This document shows, in pieces, positions 27,074 through 35,831 of a DNA stretch of 38,691 bases. Each line of letters opens with the position of its first letter. Position 1 is the stretch's first letter. The notes below the pieces were generated by a model that saw only the letters and a program-made list of their open reading frames with translations, did no database searches and was not told where the DNA came from. The position numbers and the translations under genes are program-made. Source of the DNA: an uncultured Prochlorococcus sp. (GTDB lineage Bacteria; Cyanobacteriota; Cyanobacteriia; PCC-6307; Cyanobiaceae). The stretch lies in assembly GCA_902620895.1 (NCBI GenBank), contig CACNJU010000016.1, positions 1-38,691 on the forward strand. The letters run 5' to 3'.

Positions 27074-28195
27074 ATGAAATTAAAAAATAAAGATTTTATA
27101 GGAACTTTATTTGTAAATATATTTATTCTTGGATTCATTTTTTCAATTTTAGAAATTTTATTTAGTAAATATTTCTTTTTCTCACCTGCACTAAATATTC
27201 CAGAAGCTCAAGTAGATGTTAAAAAAGAATATGATACTAGTAAATTAGAGTTTCCAAGAGATATTAAAAGATCAACTTACACAAGAGATAAAAATGGTTA
27301 TAGGCCATATAGCAAAAATTTTGAAGATAAAGGTATTATTCTTACTGTTGGGGGCTCAACAACTGATCAAAGATTTATTGATGATAATAGAACCTGGCAA
27401 AGCAATTTAGAAAAGGAATTAAATTTAGCAGTAATTAATGGTGGAGTTGATGGACAAACTTCATATGGACATACATTTTCCATTGAAAAATGGCACTCCA
27501 AAGTTCTGAAATCTGAAAAAGTAGATGCAATTATTTTTTATGTTGGTATTAATGATAGAAGATTTGAAAAGGGTTTAGAGACAATTAGTGGTAATATATA
27601 TGACTCACCAACTCCACTGCGAAGATTAAGAACATACCTATCCAAAAGATCCTATTTCTATTCAAAATTTAGAGAAGTAAAAAATAAATTAGATTTTATT
27701 TTAGGCAAAGAAACTGATTTGCCTGATGGGATCGAAAAAATTGGACACAATTTACAAAATCCAAATTTTCTTTTGAAGCCAAGAAAAAGTAATTATTTGA
27801 TGAGTGAAGTTAACATGATAAATCCTTATGAAAGATTATTTGAAAAGTTAATTAATGTTTCTATAAATAATTTTCCTTATGCTTCTATTAATATTGTTCA
27901 ACAACAAGATCCAAAATGTTTAATCGATAAATTAGAAAATAATAGTATTTACATAAGAGTTTCAAGAAAAGAGATGCAGGGCATTGATAAATATTGTTCA
28001 GGACTTGCATCTATATATAAGGCCCAAGAAAAAGTAGTTAAAGAACTTAAAAATCAAAAAATTAATTTAATAAAAATGTATTTATATAATCCTGTACCCG
28101 ATAATGGTTTTTATGATGGTCTACATACAAACTCATTAGGAGCAAAATATATTTCAAGATACCTTAAGGATCAATTAAAGATAAAATTTAAATAG
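27074..28195 (+). CDS. Membrane-anchored SGNH/GDSL-type hydrolase (paralogue B)
   Basis: This 373-residue protein is clearly paralogous to 6118-7221 on the other strand. FSPALNIPE (36-44), VGGSTTDQ (92-99, S95), NGGVDGQTSYGH (122-133), GIND (158-161, N160) and SGNIYDSP sit at the same residue numbers in both. The C-terminal block is FYDGLHTN with the Asp/His pair, and the Cys in QQQDPKC is also shared. One N-terminal anchor (about 9-30) places the catalytic domain outside the cytoplasm. It probably edits acyl groups on exported glycan. Confidence 0.86.
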   Translation: MKLKNKDFIGTLFVNIFILGFIFSILEILFSKYFFFSPALNIPEAQVDVKKEYDTSKLEFPRDIKRSTYTRDKNGYRPYSKNFEDKGIILTVGGSTTDQRFIDDNRTWQSNLEKELNLAVINGGVDGQTSYGHTFSIEKWHSKVLKSEKVDAIIFYVGINDRRFEKGLETISGNIYDSPTPLRRLRTYLSKRSYFYSKFREVKNKLDFILGKETDLPDGIEKIGHNLQNPNFLLKPRKSNYLMSEVNMINPYERLFEKLINVSINNFPYASINIVQQQDPKCLIDKLENNSIYIRVSRKEMQGIDKYCSGLASIYKAQEKVVKELKNQKINLIKMYLYNPVPDNGFYDGLHTNSLGAKYISRYLKDQLKIKFK

Positions 28196-28367
28196 GAGTT
28201 TATTTTAAAAATAATTACTTTTATTCTAAAAGTTATAAATAATAGATTTGGAGAAATAAAATTTTTTAAAACTAATAAAAATATGGATTTTTATATAAAA
28301 TAAAAATTTGGTTTAATAGTATTTGTTAAATTAGGTATTAATTATATTAAACACAAATTTTTTTTAT

Positions 28368-28880
28368 ATGAAGAAACTTGAAGAATTAATACTTACCTAC
28401 AAAGACTTCCCTAGAAAAGGAATTTTTTTTAAAGATATTCTTGGTATAGCCCAGGAACCAGAAATTTTTAAAGAACTTATAATCGAAATGGCTGCAAGTG
28501 AAATTATAAAAAGTGCAGATGCCATTATAGCGATAGATGCTAGGGGATTTATATTCGGTACTGCTGTATCTCTTCTAGCATCTAAACCAATTATCTTTGC
28601 CAGAAAACCAGGAAAATTACCGGGTGAACTAATTCAAAAAACATATAGTTTGGAATATGGAGAAAATTCTCTATCTATACAAAAGGAATCTCTAAAAAAG
28701 TTTAAATCCTTTGCGATCATAGATGATTTATTAGCGACTGGTGGTACTGTAAATTGTGTCTCAGGCTTATTAGAAAGTCAACAAAAAAAGGTTTTAGGAC
28801 TATTAGTTGTCGTAGAGTTAAAAGAATTATGTGGTAGATTAAAATTTAGATTTCCTGTTGAATCAATAATATCATATTAA
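28368..28880 (+). CDS. apt: Adenine phosphoribosyltransferase
   Basis: This 170-residue protein is of standard length. Diagnostic Apt motifs are DFPRKGIFFKDI (13-24), DARGFIFG (57-64), RKPGKLPGE (79-87), the YSLEYG flexible-loop end (93-98) and the PRPP-binding FAIIDDLLATGGT (115-127). It makes AMP from adenine and PRPP in the cytoplasm. Its presence inside a glycan island is unusual. A second purine-salvage gene, MTA/SAH nucleosidase, lies 2 kb downstream in the same direction, and together they convert the adenine of S-adenosylhomocysteine or methylthioadenosine to AMP. Confidence 0.93.
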   Translation: MKKLEELILTYKDFPRKGIFFKDILGIAQEPEIFKELIIEMAASEIIKSADAIIAIDARGFIFGTAVSLLASKPIIFARKPGKLPGELIQKTYSLEYGENSLSIQKESLKKFKSFAIIDDLLATGGTVNCVSGLLESQQKKVLGLLVVVELKELCGRLKFRFPVESIISY

Positions 28881-28915
28881 AAAAATAAATAATTATCTTA
28901 TTTAAAGTCTTAAAA

Positions 28916-29035
28916 TTGATTTCTAATAAATACTTTTTCGTTATATTATTTTTAATAGCAAATTTATTTATATTAAATTATTTTGTTGATAAATTTCTAG
29001 AAGAATTATTATCTAATTTTAGGAATAATAGTTAA
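28916..29035 (+). CDS. Small putative single-span membrane protein
   Basis: This is a 39-residue frame with TTG start at 28916: a hydrophobic helix (YFFVILFLIANLFIL, 6-20) followed by an acidic/basic tail (DKFLEELLSNFRNNS). It starts 36 bases after apt. The helix-plus-charged-tail layout is typical of small membrane proteins, but AT-rich DNA produces hydrophobic frames easily, so this is tentative. The rest of the gap to 29156 shows nothing. Confidence 0.35.
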   Translation: MISNKYFFVILFLIANLFILNYFVDKFLEELLSNFRNNS

Positions 29036-29155
29036 GTTAAGATATAAGAAATAATAGTAAATTCGAATATAAGAAATAATTTTTTTTCTCTAACTAAGCT
29101 TGTAAAATAATCTTTTATAGGCTAAGGTCATTCTTAATAAAATCTTATTAAATTA

Positions 29156-30781
29156 ATGGATAAGGCAAATGAGGGATTGAATTTATATACATTAAAAAAA
29201 GGGTTTTATTCTTCAAATCAATTTAAATATGCTTGTATTTCAATCTTACTTTTTACAGTATTCTTATTAATTGTTTCTCCACCTTGGAGAATACTTAATT
29301 TCGATGAAGTAGATTATTTTACAGCTTCTAGAAAGGGCCTTTGGGTGAATGCTTTTGACTCATCATCTTTAGGTATAAATGATTTCTTATCATTAGCTTT
29401 CTGGAAGATGAAAATCATTTCAGTGCCTCAACAATTTAATGAATATAGAGAAAGTTTTGATACTTTTTTGTTAAGACATTTTCATCCACCTTTCCTCCAA
29501 TACATTTCCTCATATTTTGCATTTATACCCAAAGAAGATTTTAAGACTGCAGAAAAACTTGCCTTTTTAGTTAGGTGGGGTTTGGGGTGTTTTTTTATAA
29601 TAAGTTCTTTCTTTCTATCAGCAACATTCTTTCAGATTAGGTATAAAAATTTATATTACTTAGTTAAGATTCTCTTTATAAGTTATTCAGCAATTTTACT
29701 TTCTCTATATTTGCAATATCATTTATTGATTGCGATTCTTTTGCAAGTTACATGTTATTCATTTATTAAATTATTAAATAATCCAATAAAGAGAAATTTT
29801 TTACTCTTTTCTATAACTCTCGCTTTTTCAATAATTAGTCTTGAAACTTCATTATTTTCAATAGTTATTTTTAGTATTATTTATTTTTTTAATAATAAAA
29901 ACTATGACTCAATTTCTAAGTTAATTAGTACAATTATAATTTATTTTTGGCTTTTGCCATTTCTTTTCTCTTCTATTTTATGGCCTGGAGCTCTATTTAA
30001 ATTAAGTATATTTAAGTCATATGGGATGTATATATATAAATTATTCTTTATAAAAACAGAGTGGTCTGGTGTTTTTGACTTTGAACGTTTTAGTCCAATA
30101 TTGGCAGTTCTTTTGGTTTATATTTCTTTGTTAGCTTTATCAGTAATTTTTATGATAAAGAAAAATTCATTTAATTTTGGTTTAAAAAATCCTTACAAAT
30201 TATTTTTTATTTTTGGTTTGTCCTATTCTTTTTGCATGCTTCCTTTTTCATTGTTTCATACATATATGATACCTGGACTTTTTATCGCAACTCTTCCAGT
30301 ATTAGAGCTATTAAATCATGAAATTATTCAAAAAAAGTTTTTTAAATTATCACAATTCATTGTAGTTGTTTGTATTTCTATTGGTTGTTTTCAACTTAAT
30401 AATATGGGTTTTTATGAATATTTCTTTTCAGGTTTTCCTGGGAAAAATTCTTTGAATAATATTGCTGAAATTGCATCTGAAAAAGATTTAGATATATATT
30501 CTGATGCAGGTAATATCTTAGAATTTTATATTCCAAAACTTTCTACAAAGATTAAGGATATAAAACTCATAACCAAAGATAATGATAATTTTGATTCAAA
30601 ATTTAAATTATTTATAAGAGAAAATCAAGAATATAAAGAAATATCATTTGATTCAATAAAAAAACCAGCCTTATTTTTATTTAGAGCTTTTCATAATGAT
30701 ATTACAAATAACTTAAATTACCCATGTAATTCGATTGAGGTTAAGAATTTAGAGGGCCATGCATGTATTGTGGAAAATTGA
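29156..30781 (+). CDS. GT-C-type integral membrane glycosyltransferase
   Basis: This 541-residue protein has about eleven hydrophobic helices through about 405, then a soluble tail of about 130 residues. The GT-C acidic loop NFDEVDYFTA is at 48-57 (D50, E51), and a second conserved loop RHFHPPFLQY (107-116) matches the His/Pro loop of ArnT-like enzymes. The ATG start is clear. With the genes at 18041 and 19635 it forms a set of at least three GT-C enzymes in the window, enough for several polyprenyl-phosphate-dependent sugar transfers. Confidence 0.82.
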   Translation: MDKANEGLNLYTLKKGFYSSNQFKYACISILLFTVFLLIVSPPWRILNFDEVDYFTASRKGLWVNAFDSSSLGINDFLSLAFWKMKIISVPQQFNEYRESFDTFLLRHFHPPFLQYISSYFAFIPKEDFKTAEKLAFLVRWGLGCFFIISSFFLSATFFQIRYKNLYYLVKILFISYSAILLSLYLQYHLLIAILLQVTCYSFIKLLNNPIKRNFLLFSITLAFSIISLETSLFSIVIFSIIYFFNNKNYDSISKLISTIIIYFWLLPFLFSSILWPGALFKLSIFKSYGMYIYKLFFIKTEWSGVFDFERFSPILAVLLVYISLLALSVIFMIKKNSFNFGLKNPYKLFFIFGLSYSFCMLPFSLFHTYMIPGLFIATLPVLELLNHEIIQKKFFKLSQFIVVVCISIGCFQLNNMGFYEYFFSGFPGKNSLNNIAEIASEKDLDIYSDAGNILEFYIPKLSTKIKDIKLITKDNDNFDSKFKLFIRENQEYKEISFDSIKKPALFLFRAFHNDITNNLNYPCNSIEVKNLEGHACIVEN

Positions 30782-30923
30782 ATTGGATTATTGGAAATGT
30801 TTAATTTAATTAAATAAATATAAAAAGAAAGAAAATAAATTATATTTTGTTAGTAAATATAATTTATTAATCATCGAATCTTTAGATAAAAATATCCCAA
30901 TACATATAGGTGTTCTTTGTGCT

Positions 30924-31652
30924 ATGCCACAAGAACTGGGATCTACTTTAAATTACTTATCTAATATTCAAACAACTATTTGTGGAGATCTCAAAATTTA
31001 TTCAGGAGAATGGAATTTTGAAAATTCTACTAATAAGAATGTATATGTATCCGTAGCATGGAGTGGTTGGGGAAAGGTAAGTTCAGCTAGGGCTGCTACA
31101 AGATTAATATCTAAAAAATTCAAAGAAAAAGATCTTGATGTACTTTTTTTCTTTGGAGTTGCAGGAGCTATTGATCCTAAATTAAAACAAGGTGATATCA
31201 TAATATCCTCCAAATTAGTTCAGCATGATATGGATGCAAGACCAATATTCAAAAAATATGTTATTCCTCCATTAAGTAAAAAAATATTATTAGCAGATCC
31301 AAAATGGATTAATTGGTCATCTAGTATTTTAGAAAAAGCTAATTTAAAAGATTTTGGTAATATTTATTCTGGGCTCATAGCTACAGGCGATAAATTTGTT
31401 AATGACGTTAAAGATGTTAAAAAGCTTAAAGCTGATTTCCATGATTTGTTAGGTGTTGAGATGGAGGGTGCATCTGTTGCGCAGGTGGCTATACAAGAAA
31501 AAATACCATGGCAAATTTTAAGAGTTATTTCTGATAGTGCTAATGATTCATCACAAAAGGATTTTGAAGAATTTTTAGAAATCTATCAGAAAAACTCAGC
31601 AAATATTGTAAAAATATTTATTGAAAATATTTTTAAAGCACCTTTAACATGA
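30924..31652 (+). CDS. mtnN: 5'-methylthioadenosine/S-adenosylhomocysteine nucleosidase family
   Basis: Motifs of the MTA/SAH nucleosidase branch of the purine-nucleoside phosphorylase superfamily are clear: the catalytic Glu of MPQE (E4 here, equivalent to Glu12 of E. coli MTAN), FGVAGAI (77-83), ATGDKF (153-158), VEMEGASVAQ (178-187) and SDSAN (203-207) with the catalytic Asp. It releases adenine from SAH or MTA. The first ATG is 30924, but in-frame codons upstream encode IPIHIGVLCA, the missing first beta strand of the fold. No ATG, GTG or TTG exists between the upstream stop (30807-30809) and 30924. The initiator is probably a non-canonical codon such as ATA 30900 or ATC 30894, or the ancestral ATG is mutated. 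Confidence 0.85.
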   Translation: MPQELGSTLNYLSNIQTTICGDLKIYSGEWNFENSTNKNVYVSVAWSGWGKVSSARAATRLISKKFKEKDLDVLFFFGVAGAIDPKLKQGDIIISSKLVQHDMDARPIFKKYVIPPLSKKILLADPKWINWSSSILEKANLKDFGNIYSGLIATGDKFVNDVKDVKKLKADFHDLLGVEMEGASVAQVAIQEKIPWQILRVISDSANDSSQKDFEEFLEIYQKNSANIVKIFIENIFKAPLT

Positions 31653-32105
31653 TTGTAAATTATATAAATAATTTATAGATTTGGACTTATATAATTTTTT
31701 TAATATATTTTATTTTTAATGAGCTTAACAAAACAAATAAATTATAAGCTTCTATTAATTCTCATGAAATCCAGATAAAACGTATTTAGATTCTCAATAT
31801 TAAAGTGCTAGGGATAATTTATTATTTTCACAAGAATAAAATTAAAAATTAACTTATTATTCTAAGTTTAATCTTATAATTTAGAGCCAACTAATTTATT
31901 GTAAAAAAAAATTTTTTACTTTAGATCTTAAATCGTTTTTGAACTGATAATAGTTGAAAAAATCCTCCAATAAATTTATTAACTCAAACCAAAATTATTA
32001 AGAAAAAATTTTTATCTAATTTTATTTCGAAACTCAATTTTCTGAAAATCTTACTTGAGGATATTAAAAATGATTTTTCAAAATTTAATTTATTTTGAAT
32101 AATAA
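31653..32105. other. 453-base convergent spacer, no gene seen
   Basis: This stretch lies between convergent genes. It holds an A/T palindrome at 31901-31919 (GTAAAAAA and TTTTTTAC arms) that could end transcription from either side, but it lacks GC pairs and is weak. Short frames here have no start or no protein-like character. Confidence 0.4.
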
Positions 32106-32792
32106 TTAATAAAATAAATTGTATTTTAAAATACAATATATTGCTCTTATTCCATCTTTCCAGGTTATTTTCTTACCTTCATTGTAAGTTCTACCATAAT
32201 AGGCGATACCAACTTCATAAATTCTTAAGTTCATTTTCGCAATTTTTGCTGTTATTTCAGGCTCAAAACCAAATCTATCTTCTTTTATTCTTATAGATTG
32301 TATTACCTCCCTTTTAAAAACTTTATAACAGGTTTCCATGTCAGATAAATTCAAATCAGTAAGTAGGTTACTTAAGAGAGTAAGCAAGCCATTACCCATT
32401 CTGTGCCAAAAATAAACAACTCTATGTGGAGCCCCTCCTTGAAATCTACTTCCGAAAACAACATCAGCTTTATCATCAAGAATAGGTTTTATTAACTTAG
32501 GATAGTCATTGGGATCATACTCTAGATCAGCATCCTGAACTATACAAATATCTCCTTTTGCTTGAGAGAAACCTGTTCTCAAAGCAGCCCCCTTGCCTTT
32601 ATTTTTTGGATGATAATATACTTTAATTAAGGGATCTTTAATTTTATTTAGAATATCAGTTGTCCCATCTGTTGAACAATCATCAACTATTATTATTTCT
32701 TTTAAATTTATTGGTGAATTTTTAACCCTTTCTAGGATTTTATTTAAAGTTAGTTTTTCATTAAAACAAGGAATAATAACGCTTAAAGACAT
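32106..32792 (-). CDS. DPM1-like family 2 glycosyltransferase
   Basis: This 228-residue protein is a soluble GT-A domain: SVIIPCFNE (4-12), VDDCSTDGT (36-44), [12 protein letters not shown] (64-75), QDADLEYDP (86-94), then MGNG and [11 protein letters not shown], which are characteristic of polyprenyl-phosphate mannose/glucose synthases. The C-terminal [14 protein letters not shown] is also typical. It has no membrane anchor, unlike the GT2 at 7504. It is expected to make polyprenyl-phosphate-hexose on the cytoplasmic face for the GT-C enzymes. The divergent neighbour (32912) begins 119 bases away. Confidence 0.9.
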   Translation of the reverse strand: MSLSVIIPCFNEKLTLNKILERVKNSPINLKEIIIVDDCSTDGTTDILNKIKDPLIKVYYHPKNKGKGAALRTGFSQAKGDICIVQDADLEYDPNDYPKLIKPILDDKADVVFGSRFQGGAPHRVVYFWHRMGNGLLTLLSNLLTDLNLSDMETCYKVFKREVIQSIRIKEDRFGFEPEITAKIAKMNLRIYEVGIAYYGRTYNEGKKITWKDGIRAIYCILKYNLFY

Positions 32793-32911
32793 TAATATTA
32801 ATATTTATTTTATAGTATTATAAAGAACTGAAAAATAAAAAAAATTTTTTAAAATGATTTATTAATTTATATAGACAAACAAATAACTTTTATTTATTAT
32901 TATTGTAAAAA

Positions 32912-34270
32912 TTGAAAAAAACAAATTGGCTTATATGTAATCCTTTACCAAATACATTAACTAGTTGTAATAAGGATTTAAATGGAGGATATGGTACTTG
33001 GGATAAAATTGGTAATAGTTTAATATCAAAATTTATCGCAAGATCAAAAAAAAATAATATTAAAATACCTGTACTTTGCCTTGGATACATATCAGCAATT
33101 CTTGAAGAAAAAGGAATAAATTGCATATATTCTGAAAATATAATTGATAGTAAAATTAAAATTCAAGAAAAGGAAATTGAAGGGGTTGTTATATATGGTT
33201 CAATAGTTTGCTGTGAATTGGAAAATAAACTTATTAGTCAAATAAGAGAATTAGATGAAAATGTAAAAATCTTTGTTGTAGGAACTTACCCAACTAAATT
33301 TCCGGAAAATTTCAAAGATGCAGACTACATAGTAATTGGAGAACCAGAAGAATTTTTTATTAAATGGAGTGGTAAATTCAAAGATTTAGTGGAAAATGAT
33401 AAGTATATATTTTCCGAAAATCTTAAAAACTTAGATTTACTTCCTATCCCAATATTTACAAAAACTTATTCTAAGAAATTTTCATATAGTCCTATGTTAT
33501 CAAGACCTACTGGTTTTATTGAAGCAACTAGGGGCTGTCCTTATTCTTGTGGTTATTACTGTACTTATGGGGAAAATCAAGGCAAAACAATAAGAAGTCA
33601 TAGTCCAAAAAGACTTGTCAAAATAATGAAGGAATTAATTTCTAATTATGGATTTAGATCCTTTCAATTTAGGGATCCTGTATTTGGTTTGAAGAAAGGT
33701 TTTATTGAGGAATTTTGTTTAGCCATAATTAGATCTGGTTTGAATTGTGAATGGGGAATGGAAACCAGAGTTGATTTATTGGATGAAGAAAATTTGCGAT
33801 TAATGAAAAAAGCAGGACTTAAAAGTATTAATATTGGTATAGAAACTCCTAATCTTGAGATCGCTGCTGCAAATAAAAGAAAGATATGTCCTGATGATCA
33901 TCAAAAAAAAATAATAGCTTTTGCCTTTAACAATCAAATAAGAATTAATGCTTTTTATATTATGGGATTGGAGGAAGATAATTTGGATTCTTGCAATGAA
34001 ACAATTGATTATTCATTAGGTTTGCAAACCTATATGGCAAGATATTCAGTTTGCACCCCATACCCTGGAACTGGTTACTACGATGATTTAAAAAAACAAG
34101 ATAGATTAAGTACTCTTGATTTATCTAGTTTTAATCAACAAGAATTGGTATATAAACATAAAAATCTTAGTCCTTTTATGGTTAAAAAACTTATACAAAA
34201 AGCTTATATAAAATATTATTTTAGACCAAAAGTAATATTAAATATATTAAAAGAAAAAATAAAAATATGA
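32912..34270 (+). CDS. B12-binding-type radical SAM protein with CX3CX3C cluster motif
   Basis: The 452-residue protein has an N-terminal cobalamin-binding-like Rossmann region (about 50-150: VLCLGYISAILEEKG, VVIYGSIVCCE, FVVGTYPTKFP, YIVIGEPEE). The radical SAM core follows from about 200. The cluster motif is TRGCPYSCGYYC with C209, C213 and C217, that is CX3CX3C, one residue longer than the usual CX3CX2C; the codons were checked. Later core strands include QFRDPVFG, WGMETRVD, GLKSINIGIET and INAFYIMGLEE. TTG at 32912 is the start. The reaction is unknown; methylation or rearrangement of a sugar or lipid is plausible. Its stop overlaps the ATG of the next gene (ATGA at 34267-34270). Confidence 0.87.
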   Translation: MKKTNWLICNPLPNTLTSCNKDLNGGYGTWDKIGNSLISKFIARSKKNNIKIPVLCLGYISAILEEKGINCIYSENIIDSKIKIQEKEIEGVVIYGSIVCCELENKLISQIRELDENVKIFVVGTYPTKFPENFKDADYIVIGEPEEFFIKWSGKFKDLVENDKYIFSENLKNLDLLPIPIFTKTYSKKFSYSPMLSRPTGFIEATRGCPYSCGYYCTYGENQGKTIRSHSPKRLVKIMKELISNYGFRSFQFRDPVFGLKKGFIEEFCLAIIRSGLNCEWGMETRVDLLDEENLRLMKKAGLKSINIGIETPNLEIAAANKRKICPDDHQKKIIAFAFNNQIRINAFYIMGLEEDNLDSCNETIDYSLGLQTYMARYSVCTPYPGTGYYDDLKKQDRLSTLDLSSFNQQELVYKHKNLSPFMVKKLIQKAYIKYYFRPKVILNILKEKIKI

Positions 34271-35118
34271 TAGCAATTATTGGTTCTGGTAAACTTACAA
34301 ATTATTTAATAAAAAAGATTAGCAATAAAAATTATCTTTTAATATCAGGCACAAATAAACTAGATCCTAATATATACAATGTAGGGAGAAATTTAAAAGA
34401 CATAAATAAAGTAAATTTACCTGTAAATATCTCTCACTGCATAATAAATTGGTCACATACTTACATCAACAAGTTCAGCAATTTTCAAGCTTGTGTTTCA
34501 GGCTTTGAGAGGATATCTGATTTTATTATTAAAAATCCAAAGGTAAAATTTATTTTTATATCTTCAACAAGCGCTTCTTTAGAAGTTAATAAATATAGTC
34601 TTTATGGACTATCTAAATTCATAGCAGAATCAATTTTTTTAAAGATTAAAGAATTATATCCTGAAATAAAAATTCGAATATTGAGACCGGGAATGATTTA
34701 TGGTTTAGAAGATTGTCCTATAAAAACAATCTTAAGGTTAAGGAAATTAAATATTGAATTTTATCCTGGAAATCCCGAGGTTTATTTTCCAGTAACATCT
34801 GCAAATGATTTATCTTCATACCTATTAAATACAAATTCTTTAATTTGGGAAATTGATAAATTATTTATAGGTTTTTATGAACCAATTCCTATAAGCCTAA
34901 AATTTGTTCACAAAAAATTTAGTCAATATAATTTTCCAAAAAAAAATTTATTTAAATTCTACCTTAATCAAAAATCTATATTATTTAAACTTATAAAATT
35001 TTCAGGAAAAGAAATTGATCTAAGCCTTGCAAATATAAATAGATTTCCCAAAAAGGATAGATCCTTAAAATATTTAGTAAAAGAAGGAATGGAATCTTAT
35101 ATAAAAAATATTTTTTAA
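34267..35118 (+). CDS. NAD-dependent epimerase/dehydratase-like SDR (extended)
   Basis: In this 283-residue protein the N-terminal strand IAIIGSGKLTNYL replaces the classical GxxGxxG with a relaxed glycine motif. The catalytic region is intact: FISSTSAS (97-104) and Y113-x3-K117 (YGLSK), followed by ILRPGMIYGLED (138-149). The last 80 residues are basic and divergent. It overlaps the radical SAM gene by 4 bases, so the pair is probably produced together and may act in sequence on one nucleotide sugar. It could alternatively be a reductase such as an RmlD-like enzyme. Confidence 0.8.
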   Translation: MIAIIGSGKLTNYLIKKISNKNYLLISGTNKLDPNIYNVGRNLKDINKVNLPVNISHCIINWSHTYINKFSNFQACVSGFERISDFIIKNPKVKFIFISSTSASLEVNKYSLYGLSKFIAESIFLKIKELYPEIKIRILRPGMIYGLEDCPIKTILRLRKLNIEFYPGNPEVYFPVTSANDLSSYLLNTNSLIWEIDKLFIGFYEPIPISLKFVHKKFSQYNFPKKNLFKFYLNQKSILFKLIKFSGKEIDLSLANINRFPKKDRSLKYLVKEGMESYIKNIF

Positions 35119-35174
35119 ATAAGTTATAGTTATATAATTAATTTAAATTTTAAATTTTTTTTAACTAAAATAAA

Positions 35175-35831
35175 TTAATTTTCAAATATTAGATTTAATT
35201 CTAGACCTGAAAGATTATCTAAAACTATAAGTTTATTACTTTCATAATCTTCTCTAAAATTAGTTAATATAATTTCTCTTTCTTTTTCACCATGGCCAGT
35301 TAATACATGGACAAATTTTCTTAATCCAGCATTTTTTGCTGATAATAAGTCTGAAAATCTATCACCAATAAGAAATGATTTCTCCAAATCTATATTAAAT
35401 TCGCTTACAGCTTCAAGGATCATATTTGGACTTGGTTTCCTCCAGCTATCTTCAGAAAAAATCTCATTTGGAGAATTGCTATTTGCATATATTGCATCAA
35501 TATAAGATTCATTTCCAAGAAGTTTAATCATTTGACTATTAACCTTTAGATAATCATTCCAATTAAGTAGACCTCTTGATATTCCTGACTGATTTGAAAT
35601 TACGATATTTAAATAGCCCTCATTTTTAGATTTCTTTAATAATTCTTTTACTCCAGAAAGAATTTTGACATCTTTAGGATCTGATATGTAATGCATATCA
35701 TCTATAAGGACTCCATCTCTATCAAAGAAAATTGCAGAATTTCTTCTTTGAACATTGTAGATTTTATTTTTGAATTTTATCTTGTGATTTTGTGATGATA
35801 TCCTTTGAATATCGTAATTTTTTAAGGTCAT
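35175..35831 (-). CDS. HAD-IIIA phosphatase, GmhB-like, without zinc-loop cysteines
   Basis: This is a 218-residue HAD-superfamily phosphatase: FFDRDGVL (35-42, nucleophile D37 and acid/base D39), ISNQSGISRG (78-87), RKPSPNM (131-137) and GDRFSDLLSA (156-165). The order and the RKPSP motif match D-glycero-D-manno-heptose-1,7-bisphosphate 7-phosphatase. In GmhB a Cys/His zinc loop precedes RKP; here the same place reads ANSNSPNEIFSEDSW with no cysteine or histidine. The start ATG directly follows the stop of the ABC transporter gene. Heptose or other sugar bisphosphate is the expected substrate; the lost zinc loop makes the exact one uncertain. Confidence 0.86.
   Translation of the reverse strand: MTLKNYDIQRISSQNHKIKFKNKIYNVQRRNSAIFFDRDGVLIDDMHYISDPKDVKILSGVKELLKKSKNEGYLNIVISNQSGISRGLLNWNDYLKVNSQMIKLLGNESYIDAIYANSNSPNEIFSEDSWRKPSPNMILEAVSEFNIDLEKSFLIGDRFSDLLSAKNAGLRKFVHVLTGHGEKEREIILTNFREDYESNKLIVLDNLSGLELNLIFEN

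Noticed and set aside
31901..31919. A/T palindrome as bidirectional terminator
   Set aside because: The arms have only one GC pair each; in this base composition such palindromes are expected by chance.
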